A stretch of 42,172 bases of DNA from Microvirga aerilata (GTDB taxonomy: Bacteria; Pseudomonadota; Alphaproteobacteria; Rhizobiales; Beijerinckiaceae): contig NZ_JAEQMY010000042.1 in assembly GCF_016743775.1 (NCBI RefSeq), positions 1-42,172 on the forward strand, written 5' to 3'. Under the pieces are notes generated by a model, which was not told the origin of the DNA, searched no databases, and was given only the letters and a program-made list of their open reading frames with translations. Shown here one piece after another: positions 33,421 through 42,154 of the stretch. The first letter of the stretch is position 1; each line of letters begins with the position of its first letter. The translations under genes were made by a program, and so were the position numbers.

Positions 33421-35591
33421 GTCCCGACACAAACCCGAACGTCGCCGCCATGGAGCGGCAGGCAGCCGCTATGCCGCCTGAGAAGCATCTGGAGATGCCA
33501 ACCCAGTCGCTCAGGCGCTGGTCGGAGTCCCAGGAGCGCAGGCCGCTCATGCGCCATCCCCGGATGGGAACTTGGCTTGCTCGTCTATTCGTGTTCGGCG
33601 GCGGCCTTCTGCTGACGGCCTACGGCACCTATGAGATGTATCAGGTGGTGTCGGTCAGCCGCACCACGGCGCTGCAGTGGGTGCTCGTTGCGCTCTTCAC
33701 CGTCAATTTCTCCTGGATCGCAGTGGCGTTCACCAGTGCCCTTCTGGGCTTCCTGGCCCTGCTCAGGCAGCCTGGCCACAGGGGTCCTCTGCCTGGTTCC
33801 CTGCAGCAGCGCACTGCAGTCGTCATGCCCGTCTACAACGAGCAGACGGACCGCACGTTTGCCGCCCTTGAGGCGATTTACGAGTCGGTTCAGGCAACGG
33901 GCCTCGGCGAGCATTTCGATTATTTCATCCTCTCCGACACCACGAACCCGGATGCCTGGATCGCCGAGGAGCGGGCCTTCCTTGCCCTTCGGGAACGTCT
34001 GGGGCCAGACGCCCGGTTCTATTACCGCCACCGGCAGAAGAACCACCACCGCAAAGCTGGCAACATCGCCGATTTCGTATCCCGCTGGGGCGGGCATTAC
34101 GAGCACATGCTCGTGCTCGATGCCGACAGCCTCATGACCGGCGAGTGCATCGTGCGCCTGGCAGCGGCCATGGAGGCCGATCCCGATGCGGGCATCATCC
34201 AGTCGCTGCCGCTCATCATCAACCGCAACACGCTCTTCGCCCGCCTCCAGCAATATGCCGCCCGCGTGACCGGCCCGGTCATCGCCATGGGGCTTGCGGT
34301 CTGGATGGGGCGCGACGGCAATTATTGGGGCCATAACGCGATCATCCGCACAAAGGCTTTTGCGGACCATGGCGGACTGCCGGATCTGAAGGGCAAGCCC
34401 CCCTTCGGCGGTCACATCCTCAGCCACGACTTCGTCGAGGCGGCGCTGCTGCGCCGCGCGGGCTGGTCGGTTTACATGCTGGCGGATCTCCAGGGCTCTT
34501 ACGAGGAGAGCCCGCCGTCCCTGATCGATCTGTCCGCCCGCGACAGGCGCTGGTGCCAGGGCAACCTGCAGCATATGCGCGTGATCACCGCCAAGGGCCT
34601 GAAGCTGCCGACCCGGCAGCACTTCGCCACCGGCATCATGTCGTATCTGGCCTCGCCGTTCTGGCTGTTCCAGCTGATCGTCGGTATCGCCCTCGTCCTG
34701 CAGACGACCTATATCCGGCCTGAATATTTTGCCCGCGACTTCAGGCTCTACCCGATCTGGCCCCGGTTCGACCCGGAGCGAGCCCTGACGCTGTTCGCCG
34801 TGACCATGAGCATCCTGCTCGCGCCGAAGATCTTCGGCCTCCTGCTGATGCTCATTCGCGGCAGCGACCGCCGGGCCTCGGGCGGAGGCATACGCCTGAT
34901 CATCTCCTCGACGATCGAGATGATCCTCTCGGCGCTTCTGGCGCCGATCCTGATGCTCATCCAATCGGGTTCCGTCTTCCAGATCCTGCTGGGGCGCGAT
35001 ACGGGCTGGCAGCCGCAGCGCCGCGACGATGGGTCGATTCCGTTCAAGGATATCGTCCGCCGCCATAGGGCCCATACGGTTCTGGGAGCGCTGGCCGGTA
35101 TTTCCGCCTTCACCATCGCCACATCCCTGTTCCTCTGGATGTCGCCCACGATCATCGGCCTACTTCTGGCGATACCCCTGTCGTGGCTCAGCGGCCAGCT
35201 CGGCGCCGGGCTTGCCCTGAAGAGGCTCGGGCTTCTCAGGACCCCGGAGGAGTACCAGCCGCCGGCCATTGCCACCCGCGCCAACGAGTTGCAGGCTCGT
35301 AACGCCACCTTCGGCTTCGACGAAGAGGACAGCCTGCGGGCGATCTACGCGGATGCCAACCTGAGGGAGCGGCACATCGAGATGCTCCCCCCTGCCGCGC
35401 CCCGGAAGCGCGGCACCATCGAAACGGAGCGGGCCTTGGCGGAAGCAAAGCTCGTCGATGCCGAGACCATCGACGATGCCATGAGCTGGCTGCACAACAA
35501 GGAACGCATGGTGGTTCTCCACGACAGGGCGCTCCTCGACCTGCTCGTGCATCTCAAGGCCCAACCCGCCGAGGCTCAGGCGGCCGAGTAA
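33396..35591 (+). CDS. opgH: glucan glucosyltransferase OpgH
   Basis: A 731-residue inner-membrane family 2 glycosyltransferase that polymerises the beta-glucan backbone of periplasmic glucans. Two N-terminal membrane helices (about 60-80 and 95-122) precede the catalytic domain, and about six more follow. Catalytic motifs are visible: VVMPVYNE, DAD at 242-244, HDFVEA at 344-349 and RDRRWCQGN at 382-390. The ATG at 33396 lies within the end of opgG, so translation is coupled. The C-terminal tail (about 610-731) is hydrophilic and probably cytoplasmic. Confidence 0.96.
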   Translation: MALSLDTVSPDTNPNVAAMERQAAAMPPEKHLEMPTQSLRRWSESQERRPLMRHPRMGTWLARLFVFGGGLLLTAYGTYEMYQVVSVSRTTALQWVLVALFTVNFSWIAVAFTSALLGFLALLRQPGHRGPLPGSLQQRTAVVMPVYNEQTDRTFAALEAIYESVQATGLGEHFDYFILSDTTNPDAWIAEERAFLALRERLGPDARFYYRHRQKNHHRKAGNIADFVSRWGGHYEHMLVLDADSLMTGECIVRLAAAMEADPDAGIIQSLPLIINRNTLFARLQQYAARVTGPVIAMGLAVWMGRDGNYWGHNAIIRTKAFADHGGLPDLKGKPPFGGHILSHDFVEAALLRRAGWSVYMLADLQGSYEESPPSLIDLSARDRRWCQGNLQHMRVITAKGLKLPTRQHFATGIMSYLASPFWLFQLIVGIALVLQTTYIRPEYFARDFRLYPIWPRFDPERALTLFAVTMSILLAPKIFGLLLMLIRGSDRRASGGGIRLIISSTIEMILSALLAPILMLIQSGSVFQILLGRDTGWQPQRRDDGSIPFKDIVRRHRAHTVLGALAGISAFTIATSLFLWMSPTIIGLLLAIPLSWLSGQLGAGLALKRLGLLRTPEEYQPPAIATRANELQARNATFGFDEEDSLRAIYADANLRERHIEMLPPAAPRKRGTIETERALAEAKLVDAETIDDAMSWLHNKERMVVLHDRALLDLLVHLKAQPAEAQAAE

Positions 35592-35605
35592 CCCTTGGAG
35601 GAAGG

Positions 35606-35623
35606 CCGGGGCTCAGCTCCCGG
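35606..35623. terminator. weak hairpin between opgH and the LysR gene
   Basis: CCGGG (35606-35610) and CCCGG (35619-35623) can pair, extended by GCT/AGC with a bulge, followed by GTTT on the plus strand. It lies 15 bases after opgH and overlaps the last codons of the convergent LysR gene. Support is modest. Confidence 0.3.
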
Positions 35624-36551
35624 TTTCCGCCTGAGCAAGGACCGGGGTTCTTTCGGCATCTCCCGCCACTTCGCTTAAGATCCAATCACGGAAAGCCTCT
35701 ATCTTGGCGGAGCGCCGGCGTGCCTTTGGATAAACGAGCCAATAGCCCCGCCCGGAGGTGGCCAGCAGATCGAAGGGTTGGACGAGACGGCCTGCGGCGA
35801 GGTCTCCCGGGAAGAAATACGGGTTTATCAGCGCAAACCCCTGCCCTGCCATCGCGGCCATGCCTTCTAGTTGCTGCTGGGCCCCGAGATAAGTGTCCGG
35901 CCGCTGCGAGGGATCGAAGTTCTGCACGCCTGCCGCAGCGAACCAATCCCGCCACCAGGGGTCGTTCGGCGAGATGATCGGGAATTTCAGGATATCGGAC
36001 GGCTCCTTCAGGGTGATGCCGCGGATGATCTCGGGACTGCAAACCGGCGTGAACAGGTTTGGGAAGAGAAGATGCGCCTCCAGACCGGGCCAATTACCCT
36101 CTCCGCTTCTGATCGCCAGATCGAATTCACTCTGGCCGAAATCCACGACCTGCCCTGATACATCGATCTGAACCGCAATGTTCGGATGTAGCTGCTGAAA
36201 GCGGCCCAGGCGGGGCACCAGCCAATTGGCCGCAAAGGTTGTGAGGGTCGAAAGCGAGAGCACAGATTGGGCCGTCTCCTCCACACCTGCGAAGGCCGCT
36301 CGCAACGCCTCGAACGCCTCCGTGACGGCAGGAGCCAACTGTCGACCCTTCGCGGTCAGCGTGACCTGTCGGGGCAAGCGAACGAACAAAGGCGCGCCGA
36401 TGCGATCCTCCAGCATCTTGATCTGGTAGCTCACGGCAGCCTGGGTCATTCCGAGTTCCTCCGCCGCTCGGGTGAAACTCTGGTGCCGGGCCGCGGCCTC
36501 GAAGACCCTGACGGCGCTCATGGGAGGAAGTTTCGTGGAGAGTTTCGGCAT
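35613..36551 (-). CDS. LysR-family transcriptional regulator (GcvA-like)
   Basis: A 312-residue LysR-type regulator. The N-terminal winged helix-turn-helix (about 7-65) includes TRAAEELGMTQAAVSYQIK and the wing PLFVRLPRQVTLTAKG. The effector-binding domain fills 90-300. The sequence resembles the GcvA group, but the start region and target cannot be assigned. ATG 36551 is fixed by the HTH position. A perfect LysR-type T-N11-A palindrome lies 9-25 bases upstream of the start, so it very likely controls its own gene. It converges on opgH and is divergent from the DUF1127 gene. Confidence 0.93.
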   Translation of the reverse strand: MPKLSTKLPPMSAVRVFEAAARHQSFTRAAEELGMTQAAVSYQIKMLEDRIGAPLFVRLPRQVTLTAKGRQLAPAVTEAFEALRAAFAGVEETAQSVLSLSTLTTFAANWLVPRLGRFQQLHPNIAVQIDVSGQVVDFGQSEFDLAIRSGEGNWPGLEAHLLFPNLFTPVCSPEIIRGITLKEPSDILKFPIISPNDPWWRDWFAAAGVQNFDPSQRPDTYLGAQQQLEGMAAMAGQGFALINPYFFPGDLAAGRLVQPFDLLATSGRGYWLVYPKARRRSAKIEAFRDWILSEVAGDAERTPVLAQAETGS

Positions 36552-36559
36552 GGCTGATC

Positions 36560-36576
36560 CATAAGGCTGCCTTATG
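36560..36576. promoter_or_regulatory. LysR box CATAAGG-CTG-CCTTATG
   Basis: Seven-base arms around three bases form a perfect palindrome. It contains the LysR T-N11-A core (T36562 to A74 of the same hundred). It stands just upstream of the LysR ATG (36551) and in the gap to the divergent DUF1127 gene at 36684. Binding there would block or adjust the regulator's own transcription. Confidence 0.65.
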
Positions 36577-36683
36577 CCAGCCCATTGGGTTTCTCTTTGT
36601 CAAGCTCCTGCGGCAGGCGCACCCTGTACGGGCTTGATCGCCGGCGTGGAGGCCGGCGGGCGAAACAAAACTGGTAGGCTGTC

Positions 36684-36890
36684 ATGAGATACGAAGAACC
36701 CCGCCGCCTGCGCGGCGTCGAGAGCGCTTGGCTTCGTCTCAAGCTCTGGCTCCGGCCGGCCCCGGTGCGACGCAGGCCGATCGTCGGAGATCTGAACCAT
36801 CTGTCGGAGCACGAGCGGCGCGACATCGGCCTTGATGATCCCGTGCGGTACATGGATTGGCGGCAGTTGACGGACAACGACCGCTCATGA
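36684..36890 (+). CDS. small DUF1127-family protein
   Basis: A 68-residue Arg-rich protein. The C-terminal half, LNHLSEHERRDIGLDD, is the DUF1127 (YjiS-like) motif found in many small alphaproteobacterial proteins; some of these bind RNA and act in phosphate or carbon regulation. The N-terminal half is basic with Trp and Leu. ATG 36684 has a weak GGTAGG upstream. Its stop lies three bases from that of the convergent Na/Pi cotransporter gene. Confidence 0.82.
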   Translation: MRYEEPRRLRGVESAWLRLKLWLRPAPVRRRPIVGDLNHLSEHERRDIGLDDPVRYMDWRQLTDNDRS

Positions 36891-36893
36891 TCG

Positions 36894-38537
36894 TCAGGAC
36901 GTCAGGCGGCTCGGCTTGAGCTCCCCGCTCTTCTCGAGGAGCGAGTGTCCTGTCGATGCGATGTGAGCTTCGATGCGCTTCAGGTCACGTACGATATCGA
37001 GCTGAAGGGTGCCGGTATCGCCTGCCGATCGGCCGGATCGGAGCTGTTCCAGGTGCTTCTGGGTGACGGCACGCTCCAGATCGCGGAAACGCTCCTTCTC
37101 GGCCACAAGCCTCCTGGCGGAGCCGAGATCCTGGAACATCAGGACGGACGCTGCGAGTTGCAGGTGCTCCAGCAGCTTTCCATGCATGCTGGTGATGTCG
37201 TCGAGGCTGTCCTTCGGAAGGCGCAAGTGATTTTTGATGCGCTTGGCCGCAAGCTCCATCAGGTTCTTGTCGATGATGTCGCCCACATGCTCCAGATTGA
37301 TGGCGAAGGCGAGAATGTCGGACAGGCGCTTGGCCTCCTCCTCGCTCAGGGCTTCATGGTTGACGGAGCTCAGATAGCGGCGGATCGCGCTGAAGAGCCG
37401 GTCGAGCACGTCGTCCGTGCGGCTGACCTGATCGACCCGGCTGATATCGTCCTGCCGGAACAGATCCTGGGAGCTGCGGAGCATGGAGTCCACCGTGTCC
37501 ACCATGCGCAGGACCTCGCGGGCGGCGTTCGACAGGGCGACGGAGGGCGTATCGAGCGCGTCCTTGTCGAGATATTGCGGCGTTCCAGGATCGGACACCC
37601 GAAGCTTTTCCGGGAAGATCCTGAGCAGAAGCCTTGCGATCCACGGCAGCGGCAGGATGAAGACGGCGGCTACGGCAATGTTGAAAAGCGTATGGAAATT
37701 CGCCGCCAGACGAGCGGGATTCGGGTCGAACGCGGTCATGGCGGGCAAGATCAGGTCGATCAGCGGCAAAGCCACCAGACCGCCGACGACCCGCATGGCA
37801 AAATTGCCGAACGGAACCCGGAGCTTGACCGGATCGCCAGCTGTTCCTTCCAGCAGTGGATTGAGGGAACTCCCGAGATTGGCACCCAGCACCATCACCA
37901 TGGCGGCGTGAACGTCGACGACCCCGGCGCCCGCCAAGGACATGATGAAGAGCATCGCGGCGACGCTGGAATGAGCAAGCCACGCAAAGGCTGCGGATAT
38001 CATCACCAGGATCAGCGGATCCGATGAGACGACGGCAAGGAGCTCTTTCAGGACAACGGAGGATTCGATGTGCCGGATGGTTTCGCCCAGGAGATGGAGC
38101 GACAGCAGCATCAGGCCGAGACCGATGGTGACCCGCCCGAGATCCTTGATCCGGCTGGAGCGGCCCCGGCGGTAAGCCATGAAGCCGGCAAAGATCAGGC
38201 CAGGGAAGATCAGGGACACATCGAAGGACAGAACCTGCACGATAAGGGTCGTGCCCACATTGGCGCCGAGCATCACCGCGAGAGCTGGGATGATGTCCAC
38301 CGCGCCGCCGGCCGTGAAGGAGGCCACCATCAGGGCGGTCGCCGTGCTGCTCTGAAGCACCGTCGTCACGCCGACTCCCGCCAGGAAAGCCTGAAGGCGC
38401 GTTCTCAAGGCAATTCCAAGCATCCAGCGCAGATCGCTGCCGAAAGCGCGTTGCACCCCGCTATTGACCATGTTGATCCCCCACAGCAGCAGGGCGATCT
38501 CACCGAAAAGGTGGATCAGGACGGAGGTTGCGGACAT
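36894..38537 (-). CDS. Na/Pi cotransporter family protein with PhoU-like tail
   Basis: A 547-residue inner-membrane protein. Two repeated Na/phosphate cotransport halves (about 10-150 and 165-310) hold the inverted signature QSSTATALMVASF (first half) and the matching AHSSVAAMLFIMSLAG (second half). A cytoplasmic helical PhoU-like domain follows at about 350-530. It is expected to import phosphate, or export it, with sodium; the PhoU part may couple it to phosphate signalling. ATG 38537 precedes the first helix directly. I see no PHO box upstream. Confidence 0.92.
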   Translation of the reverse strand: MSATSVLIHLFGEIALLLWGINMVNSGVQRAFGSDLRWMLGIALRTRLQAFLAGVGVTTVLQSSTATALMVASFTAGGAVDIIPALAVMLGANVGTTLIVQVLSFDVSLIFPGLIFAGFMAYRRGRSSRIKDLGRVTIGLGLMLLSLHLLGETIRHIESSVVLKELLAVVSSDPLILVMISAAFAWLAHSSVAAMLFIMSLAGAGVVDVHAAMVMVLGANLGSSLNPLLEGTAGDPVKLRVPFGNFAMRVVGGLVALPLIDLILPAMTAFDPNPARLAANFHTLFNIAVAAVFILPLPWIARLLLRIFPEKLRVSDPGTPQYLDKDALDTPSVALSNAAREVLRMVDTVDSMLRSSQDLFRQDDISRVDQVSRTDDVLDRLFSAIRRYLSSVNHEALSEEEAKRLSDILAFAINLEHVGDIIDKNLMELAAKRIKNHLRLPKDSLDDITSMHGKLLEHLQLAASVLMFQDLGSARRLVAEKERFRDLERAVTQKHLEQLRSGRSAGDTGTLQLDIVRDLKRIEAHIASTGHSLLEKSGELKPSRLTS

Positions 38538-38866
38538 TCATTCCTCAATGTTGCGGATGCGGCGCGGCTCTCTTGATTATTCACCAATGAGCACGACGGC
38601 AATAAGGTTGCCGGCTAATAATGGTGGGCGGCTGGCCAAATCACCGAAAAAGGCTATTTCTGGCTCTGGCAAATCCACGCCAGAAAGGCATCCGCCGCTC
38701 CTCCGTTTGGGCCAAATCAAGGCCTCAAAGCCGCTATACCCAAGGAAGACGCTCAAAAGCCGCTTAAAAGCCGCAAACCCTTATCCTGAGCCGATTTAGC
38801 TACTCCTTACGCATGTTATCACCCCCCTTAAGGACGTCTGCTCTTTTCACCGTCTAGCCGCTACCC
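38538..38866. other. intergenic region without a recognisable gene
   Basis: These 329 bases separate the divergent Na/Pi gene and the alpha-CTD-like gene. They are richer in A and T than the surroundings. The word AAAGCCGC or AAAAGCCGC recurs near 38727-38780 (three copies), and GGCCAAATCA occurs twice (about 38633 and 38709). I see no promoter, hairpin or reading frame I can support. Confidence 0.6.
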
Positions 38867-39292
38867 ATGGAGTCTCCTACATGGCTAAGTTCTAAGGCGG
38901 GTGTCCCGTTGAATGACACTATCTCACAGGTAATTGTGCGAGGACGCGAGATGGGTTTGGACGATCCATTTCCAATCGAGAAATGTTCCGGACGTGTTCG
39001 AGGAGCGATCCTGACCGAGTTTCAGGGTCGCTGCCCAACCATCCGCGAGGTCGCCAGCATCTCCGATGCTCAGTGGCTTACGGTTCCCAACATTGGGCCG
39101 ACAACCCTCGAAGAGCTGCGCAGCATGGCGCAATCCGACCCCGACGGAGGGAGCCATCCCGGCGCAACAGGGATGCCGGATGGAGAATTGGTGTCGCGGC
39201 TCAACCGCCTTCAGCGAGAGCTGAACATCATCGTCGGGGAGATCCGATCAAGGCTGTCGGCTCCCTCTCGCAGAAGGCGCATCGAGGAATAG
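38867..39292 (+). CDS. stand-alone RNA polymerase alpha C-terminal-domain-like protein
   Basis: A 141-residue protein (113 if it starts at ATG 38951, which has GAGGAC upstream). The middle segment TIREVASISDAQWLTVPNIG followed by PTTLEELRSMAQ is a helix-hairpin-helix fold like the RNA polymerase alpha-CTD, including the NIGxxTLEE loop that in alpha contacts DNA and activators. No alpha N-terminal domain is present. The C-terminus is a short heptad-like helix (LVSRLNRLQRELNIIVGEI) with a basic end. It may bind DNA or transcription factors as a free domain. Function is inferred. Its 219-base gap to the RTX gene has no T-run terminator. Confidence 0.75.
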   Translation: MESPTWLSSKAGVPLNDTISQVIVRGREMGLDDPFPIEKCSGRVRGAILTEFQGRCPTIREVASISDAQWLTVPNIGPTTLEELRSMAQSDPDGGSHPGATGMPDGELVSRLNRLQRELNIIVGEIRSRLSAPSRRRRIEE

Positions 39293-39474
39293 AGACAGAC
39301 GTGCAGCTCTGGGCTGCAGATATCGTTTACGATGTATCGTAGCAAAAATGTGACCGCTTACTGCTTGCGGGCTAACTTACCGAAATACCATTGGGGAATC
39401 CGGGTCCGAAGACCTAAATTTCAAAATATTCATCTCCGCAGGATTTTAATATCCCCAAGGTCAGCTATGACATA

Positions 39475-39506
39475 CCCCAAGGGCACATAAAAATGGTGCT
39501 TGGGGG
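39475..39506 (+). promoter_or_regulatory. hairpin covering the RTX ribosome binding site
   Basis: CCCCAAG (39475-39481) pairs with CTTGGGG (39499-39505), and CAC/GTG extend the stem inward after a two-base bulge. The GGGGG (39502-39506) that serves the ATG at 39512 is inside the stem. A second CCCCAAG at 39453-39459 could compete for the same strand. The layout suggests translational control. Confidence 0.5.
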
Positions 39507-39511
39507 CTGTC

Positions 39512-42154
39512 ATGTCGGATGCGTCGAATACGAGCTATAAGAATACAGGTAGTCAGCCAAGCGATACGACACCTGCTGACACGGTCAGTTCTCAAGCAAG
39601 CGGCAGCACGACAAGTTCCCCGGATCAGGCGGGCTCAAGAAGAGTGCAGCTCGCTCTCAATTACAAAGACCCCGATGTCCTGATTACGGTCGAGGAGAAG
39701 AACGGCGATCTCCTCTTCATTGTCGAACTGACAAAGGGGCCGAGCAATCTCGCTGATCTTCGCGCCCTGTTCTTCAACGTCTCGGACAGTTCCCTGCTCT
39801 CCGGTCTGACTGTCGCTAACCATGCCATAACGGTGAGAGACAAGGGATCCGACAAGGTCATCGTCAGCGACATCAAAGACGTAAAGGTAGCAAAAGGGGA
39901 CGGCACAGTCGTCAAGGTTGGCGATACCGGCAGCGCCAACATCAATGGCGAAGGTGAAAGCCATACCGCAGATTTCGGCATCGAGTTCGGTACCCCTGGG
40001 GACGGCAAGGATGACGTTCGGATCGGCACCTTCATCCTCTCCCACGAGAAAGATCTCACCCTCGACCTGATCGATGAGGAGTTCTTCGCTGTTCGACTGA
40101 TGGCAGTCGGCCCCGAAGGCAAAAGAAACGACAGCCTGAAGCTGTTCGGCACTATGCCGAAAGCAGCCGATGGAGGTCAGACGGTCCCTCCGGGAGGCAG
40201 AGAGGATACCACTCCCGGTGGAGGCGACCAGACAACTCCTCCCGGCGGCAACGAACCGTCCCAGGGTCAATATGACGACCTGATCGAAGCTGGCGACGGT
40301 GACGACATCATCCATGGCGGTCGCGGCAACGACGAGATGCAGGGCGAGGCCGGGAATGACACCATTATCGGCGGCACTGACGATGGACGCCTCGCTTGGA
40401 CCGGAGCAAAGCTTACGAAGGTCACCATCGGCGACAACCTCTATGGTAACGACGGTAACGATACGTACTTCTATGAGAAGGGCGACGGTGTTGATCTGAT
40501 CTGGGACTTTAGGCCTGACGATGACACAGTCGTGCTCGGCTACAGCTCGAAGGAAATCATAGGCGCTACGTATGTACGTGGGGTCACGAACCGCATCGAA
40601 ACCCAAAGTCATGATAAGATCGCGCTGATCCTGGGCAAGGGCGATAAAGTACACGATGCGATCGTCATCAACGACTTCGGGGGTCTCAGGGAGAGCGACC
40701 GCAAGGCGTTCGTCTTTGCTGACGGCGTAACGCTGTCCATGCGAGAGCTTCTTGCTCTGACGGAGACGGCACCAGTGGCAACGGCGCTTCCCGCAACATG
40801 GACGGGAGTGGCTGGCAGCGCGAAGAGGCCGGCCGGTCGGGCCGTCAACTCGGTCGACCTGTTCGGCAGCAATGATGCCGACACCCTGCTCGGGCGGGCG
40901 GGTGACGATCGCCTTTATGGAAACGAAGGCTTCAATCAGCTCAACGGCAATGATGGCTACGATGAGCTTTACGGCGGCAATGTCAGCGACGTCATGATAG
41001 GCGGCAAGGGCGACGATCTCGGCTACGGGAATGGGGGCGCAGACACCGTCATCGGAGGTGTCGGCTCCGATAAGCTCTATGGCGCGGGCGGCGCGGATAT
41101 CATCTACGGCGACACCGATGGCGCCGAGGACGGCCGTGATATCTCGCATGGGAAATACAATTTCAAGTTCGGCTTGGACCTGGGAAGTAAGTATCGCGAT
41201 CTTTTCAAATCGGCAGAGCCAGTCAATGGCATCGAAGTATCCGCCAGCCCCCTCGCCATCGGACAGGGCAAGAACTGGTGGGGAGGCTTTGAGATCACTC
41301 TGACGATCACTGCCGACGCAAGCCTTGCGGGTTGGAGCCTGTTCCTCAACAGCGCTTATGAGATTACCTCGGTCTGGGGCGCCGAAATGTCCAAACTTCA
41401 GGGTGGCAACACCAGCGCTCTATATCAGTTGAAGAACGCTCCCTGGAACGGCAGCCTTGCAATGGGGCAGACGACCACCGTTGGCTTTACGGTGCGCACC
41501 CCATTCAACGCAGTTATCGATGACGCGAGCCTGCTTCTGAAAGGCCTCAAGATCGGCCGCGAAGCTACTCTGGATGCGGAAGTCGCGGGCGCTCTCAGCT
41601 TTATCAATGAGAAGCTGAGCAAGATGCCACAGATCACGGCGTCCGACGATTATACGCTCACGGGAACTACAGCGAAGCTGGTTGCAGTCAGCGGAAACAA
41701 GGCGATCGATCTGGTCGGCAACAAACTCGGCAATGTCATCATTGGCAACGACGGAACAAACGAGATTGCTGGCCGAGCAGGCAAAGATGTTCTGACTGGC
41801 AAAAAGGGCAAAGATTCCTTTGTCTTCGACAGCAAGCTATCAAAAGCAAACGTGGACAAAATCACGGACTTCAAGGTGGCAGACGATAGCTTCCTGCTGG
41901 AAAACGCCCTCTTCACGAAAGTGGGCAAGGGCTCGGATGCAAAGCCCGGCAAGCTCAAGAAGGCGTTCTTCACCATCGGCGACGGCGCTAAGGATGAAAA
42001 CGATTATATCATCTACAACAAGCAGACGGGTGATCTCTCCTACGACGCGGACGGCTCCGGCGACGGCAATGCCGTCGTGTTTGCGACAATTTCTAAGAGT
42101 CGGTCCGAGCGATTCATGAGCTTTGACAAAGCCTTGCGATCCTGCGGGTCATGA
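39512..42154 (+). CDS. Ca-binding RTX-repeat protein with CBM2-like segment
   Basis: An 880-residue acidic protein without an N-terminal signal, expected to leave by type I secretion. Residues 1-45 are Ser/Thr-rich. A beta-rich domain (about 45-215) has FFNVSDSSLLSGLTV, and a Gly/Pro linker follows (220-252). RTX nonapeptides (GGxGxDxLx type) occur at about 253-288, 452-536 and 734-771. Residues about 572-664 resemble a family 2 carbohydrate-binding module, with NWWGGF, GWSLF, SVWGAEM and APWNGSLAMGQ. The last RTX region leads to DYIIYNKQTGDLSYDADGSG, the usual C-terminal part, but the final 19 residues are Arg/Ser-rich and unlike the usual hydrophobic end. ATG 39512 has GGGGG five bases upstream; TTG 39500 is rejected. 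Confidence 0.9.
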   Translation: MSDASNTSYKNTGSQPSDTTPADTVSSQASGSTTSSPDQAGSRRVQLALNYKDPDVLITVEEKNGDLLFIVELTKGPSNLADLRALFFNVSDSSLLSGLTVANHAITVRDKGSDKVIVSDIKDVKVAKGDGTVVKVGDTGSANINGEGESHTADFGIEFGTPGDGKDDVRIGTFILSHEKDLTLDLIDEEFFAVRLMAVGPEGKRNDSLKLFGTMPKAADGGQTVPPGGREDTTPGGGDQTTPPGGNEPSQGQYDDLIEAGDGDDIIHGGRGNDEMQGEAGNDTIIGGTDDGRLAWTGAKLTKVTIGDNLYGNDGNDTYFYEKGDGVDLIWDFRPDDDTVVLGYSSKEIIGATYVRGVTNRIETQSHDKIALILGKGDKVHDAIVINDFGGLRESDRKAFVFADGVTLSMRELLALTETAPVATALPATWTGVAGSAKRPAGRAVNSVDLFGSNDADTLLGRAGDDRLYGNEGFNQLNGNDGYDELYGGNVSDVMIGGKGDDLGYGNGGADTVIGGVGSDKLYGAGGADIIYGDTDGAEDGRDISHGKYNFKFGLDLGSKYRDLFKSAEPVNGIEVSASPLAIGQGKNWWGGFEITLTITADASLAGWSLFLNSAYEITSVWGAEMSKLQGGNTSALYQLKNAPWNGSLAMGQTTTVGFTVRTPFNAVIDDASLLLKGLKIGREATLDAEVAGALSFINEKLSKMPQITASDDYTLTGTTAKLVAVSGNKAIDLVGNKLGNVIIGNDGTNEIAGRAGKDVLTGKKGKDSFVFDSKLSKANVDKITDFKVADDSFLLENALFTKVGKGSDAKPGKLKKAFFTIGDGAKDENDYIIYNKQTGDLSYDADGSGDGNAVVFATISKSRSERFMSFDKALRSCGS

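Noticed and set aside
33585..35075. A 496-codon open frame opposite opgH
   Set aside because: OpgH has all its catalytic motifs; the antisense product is low in hydrophobic residues and has no domain.
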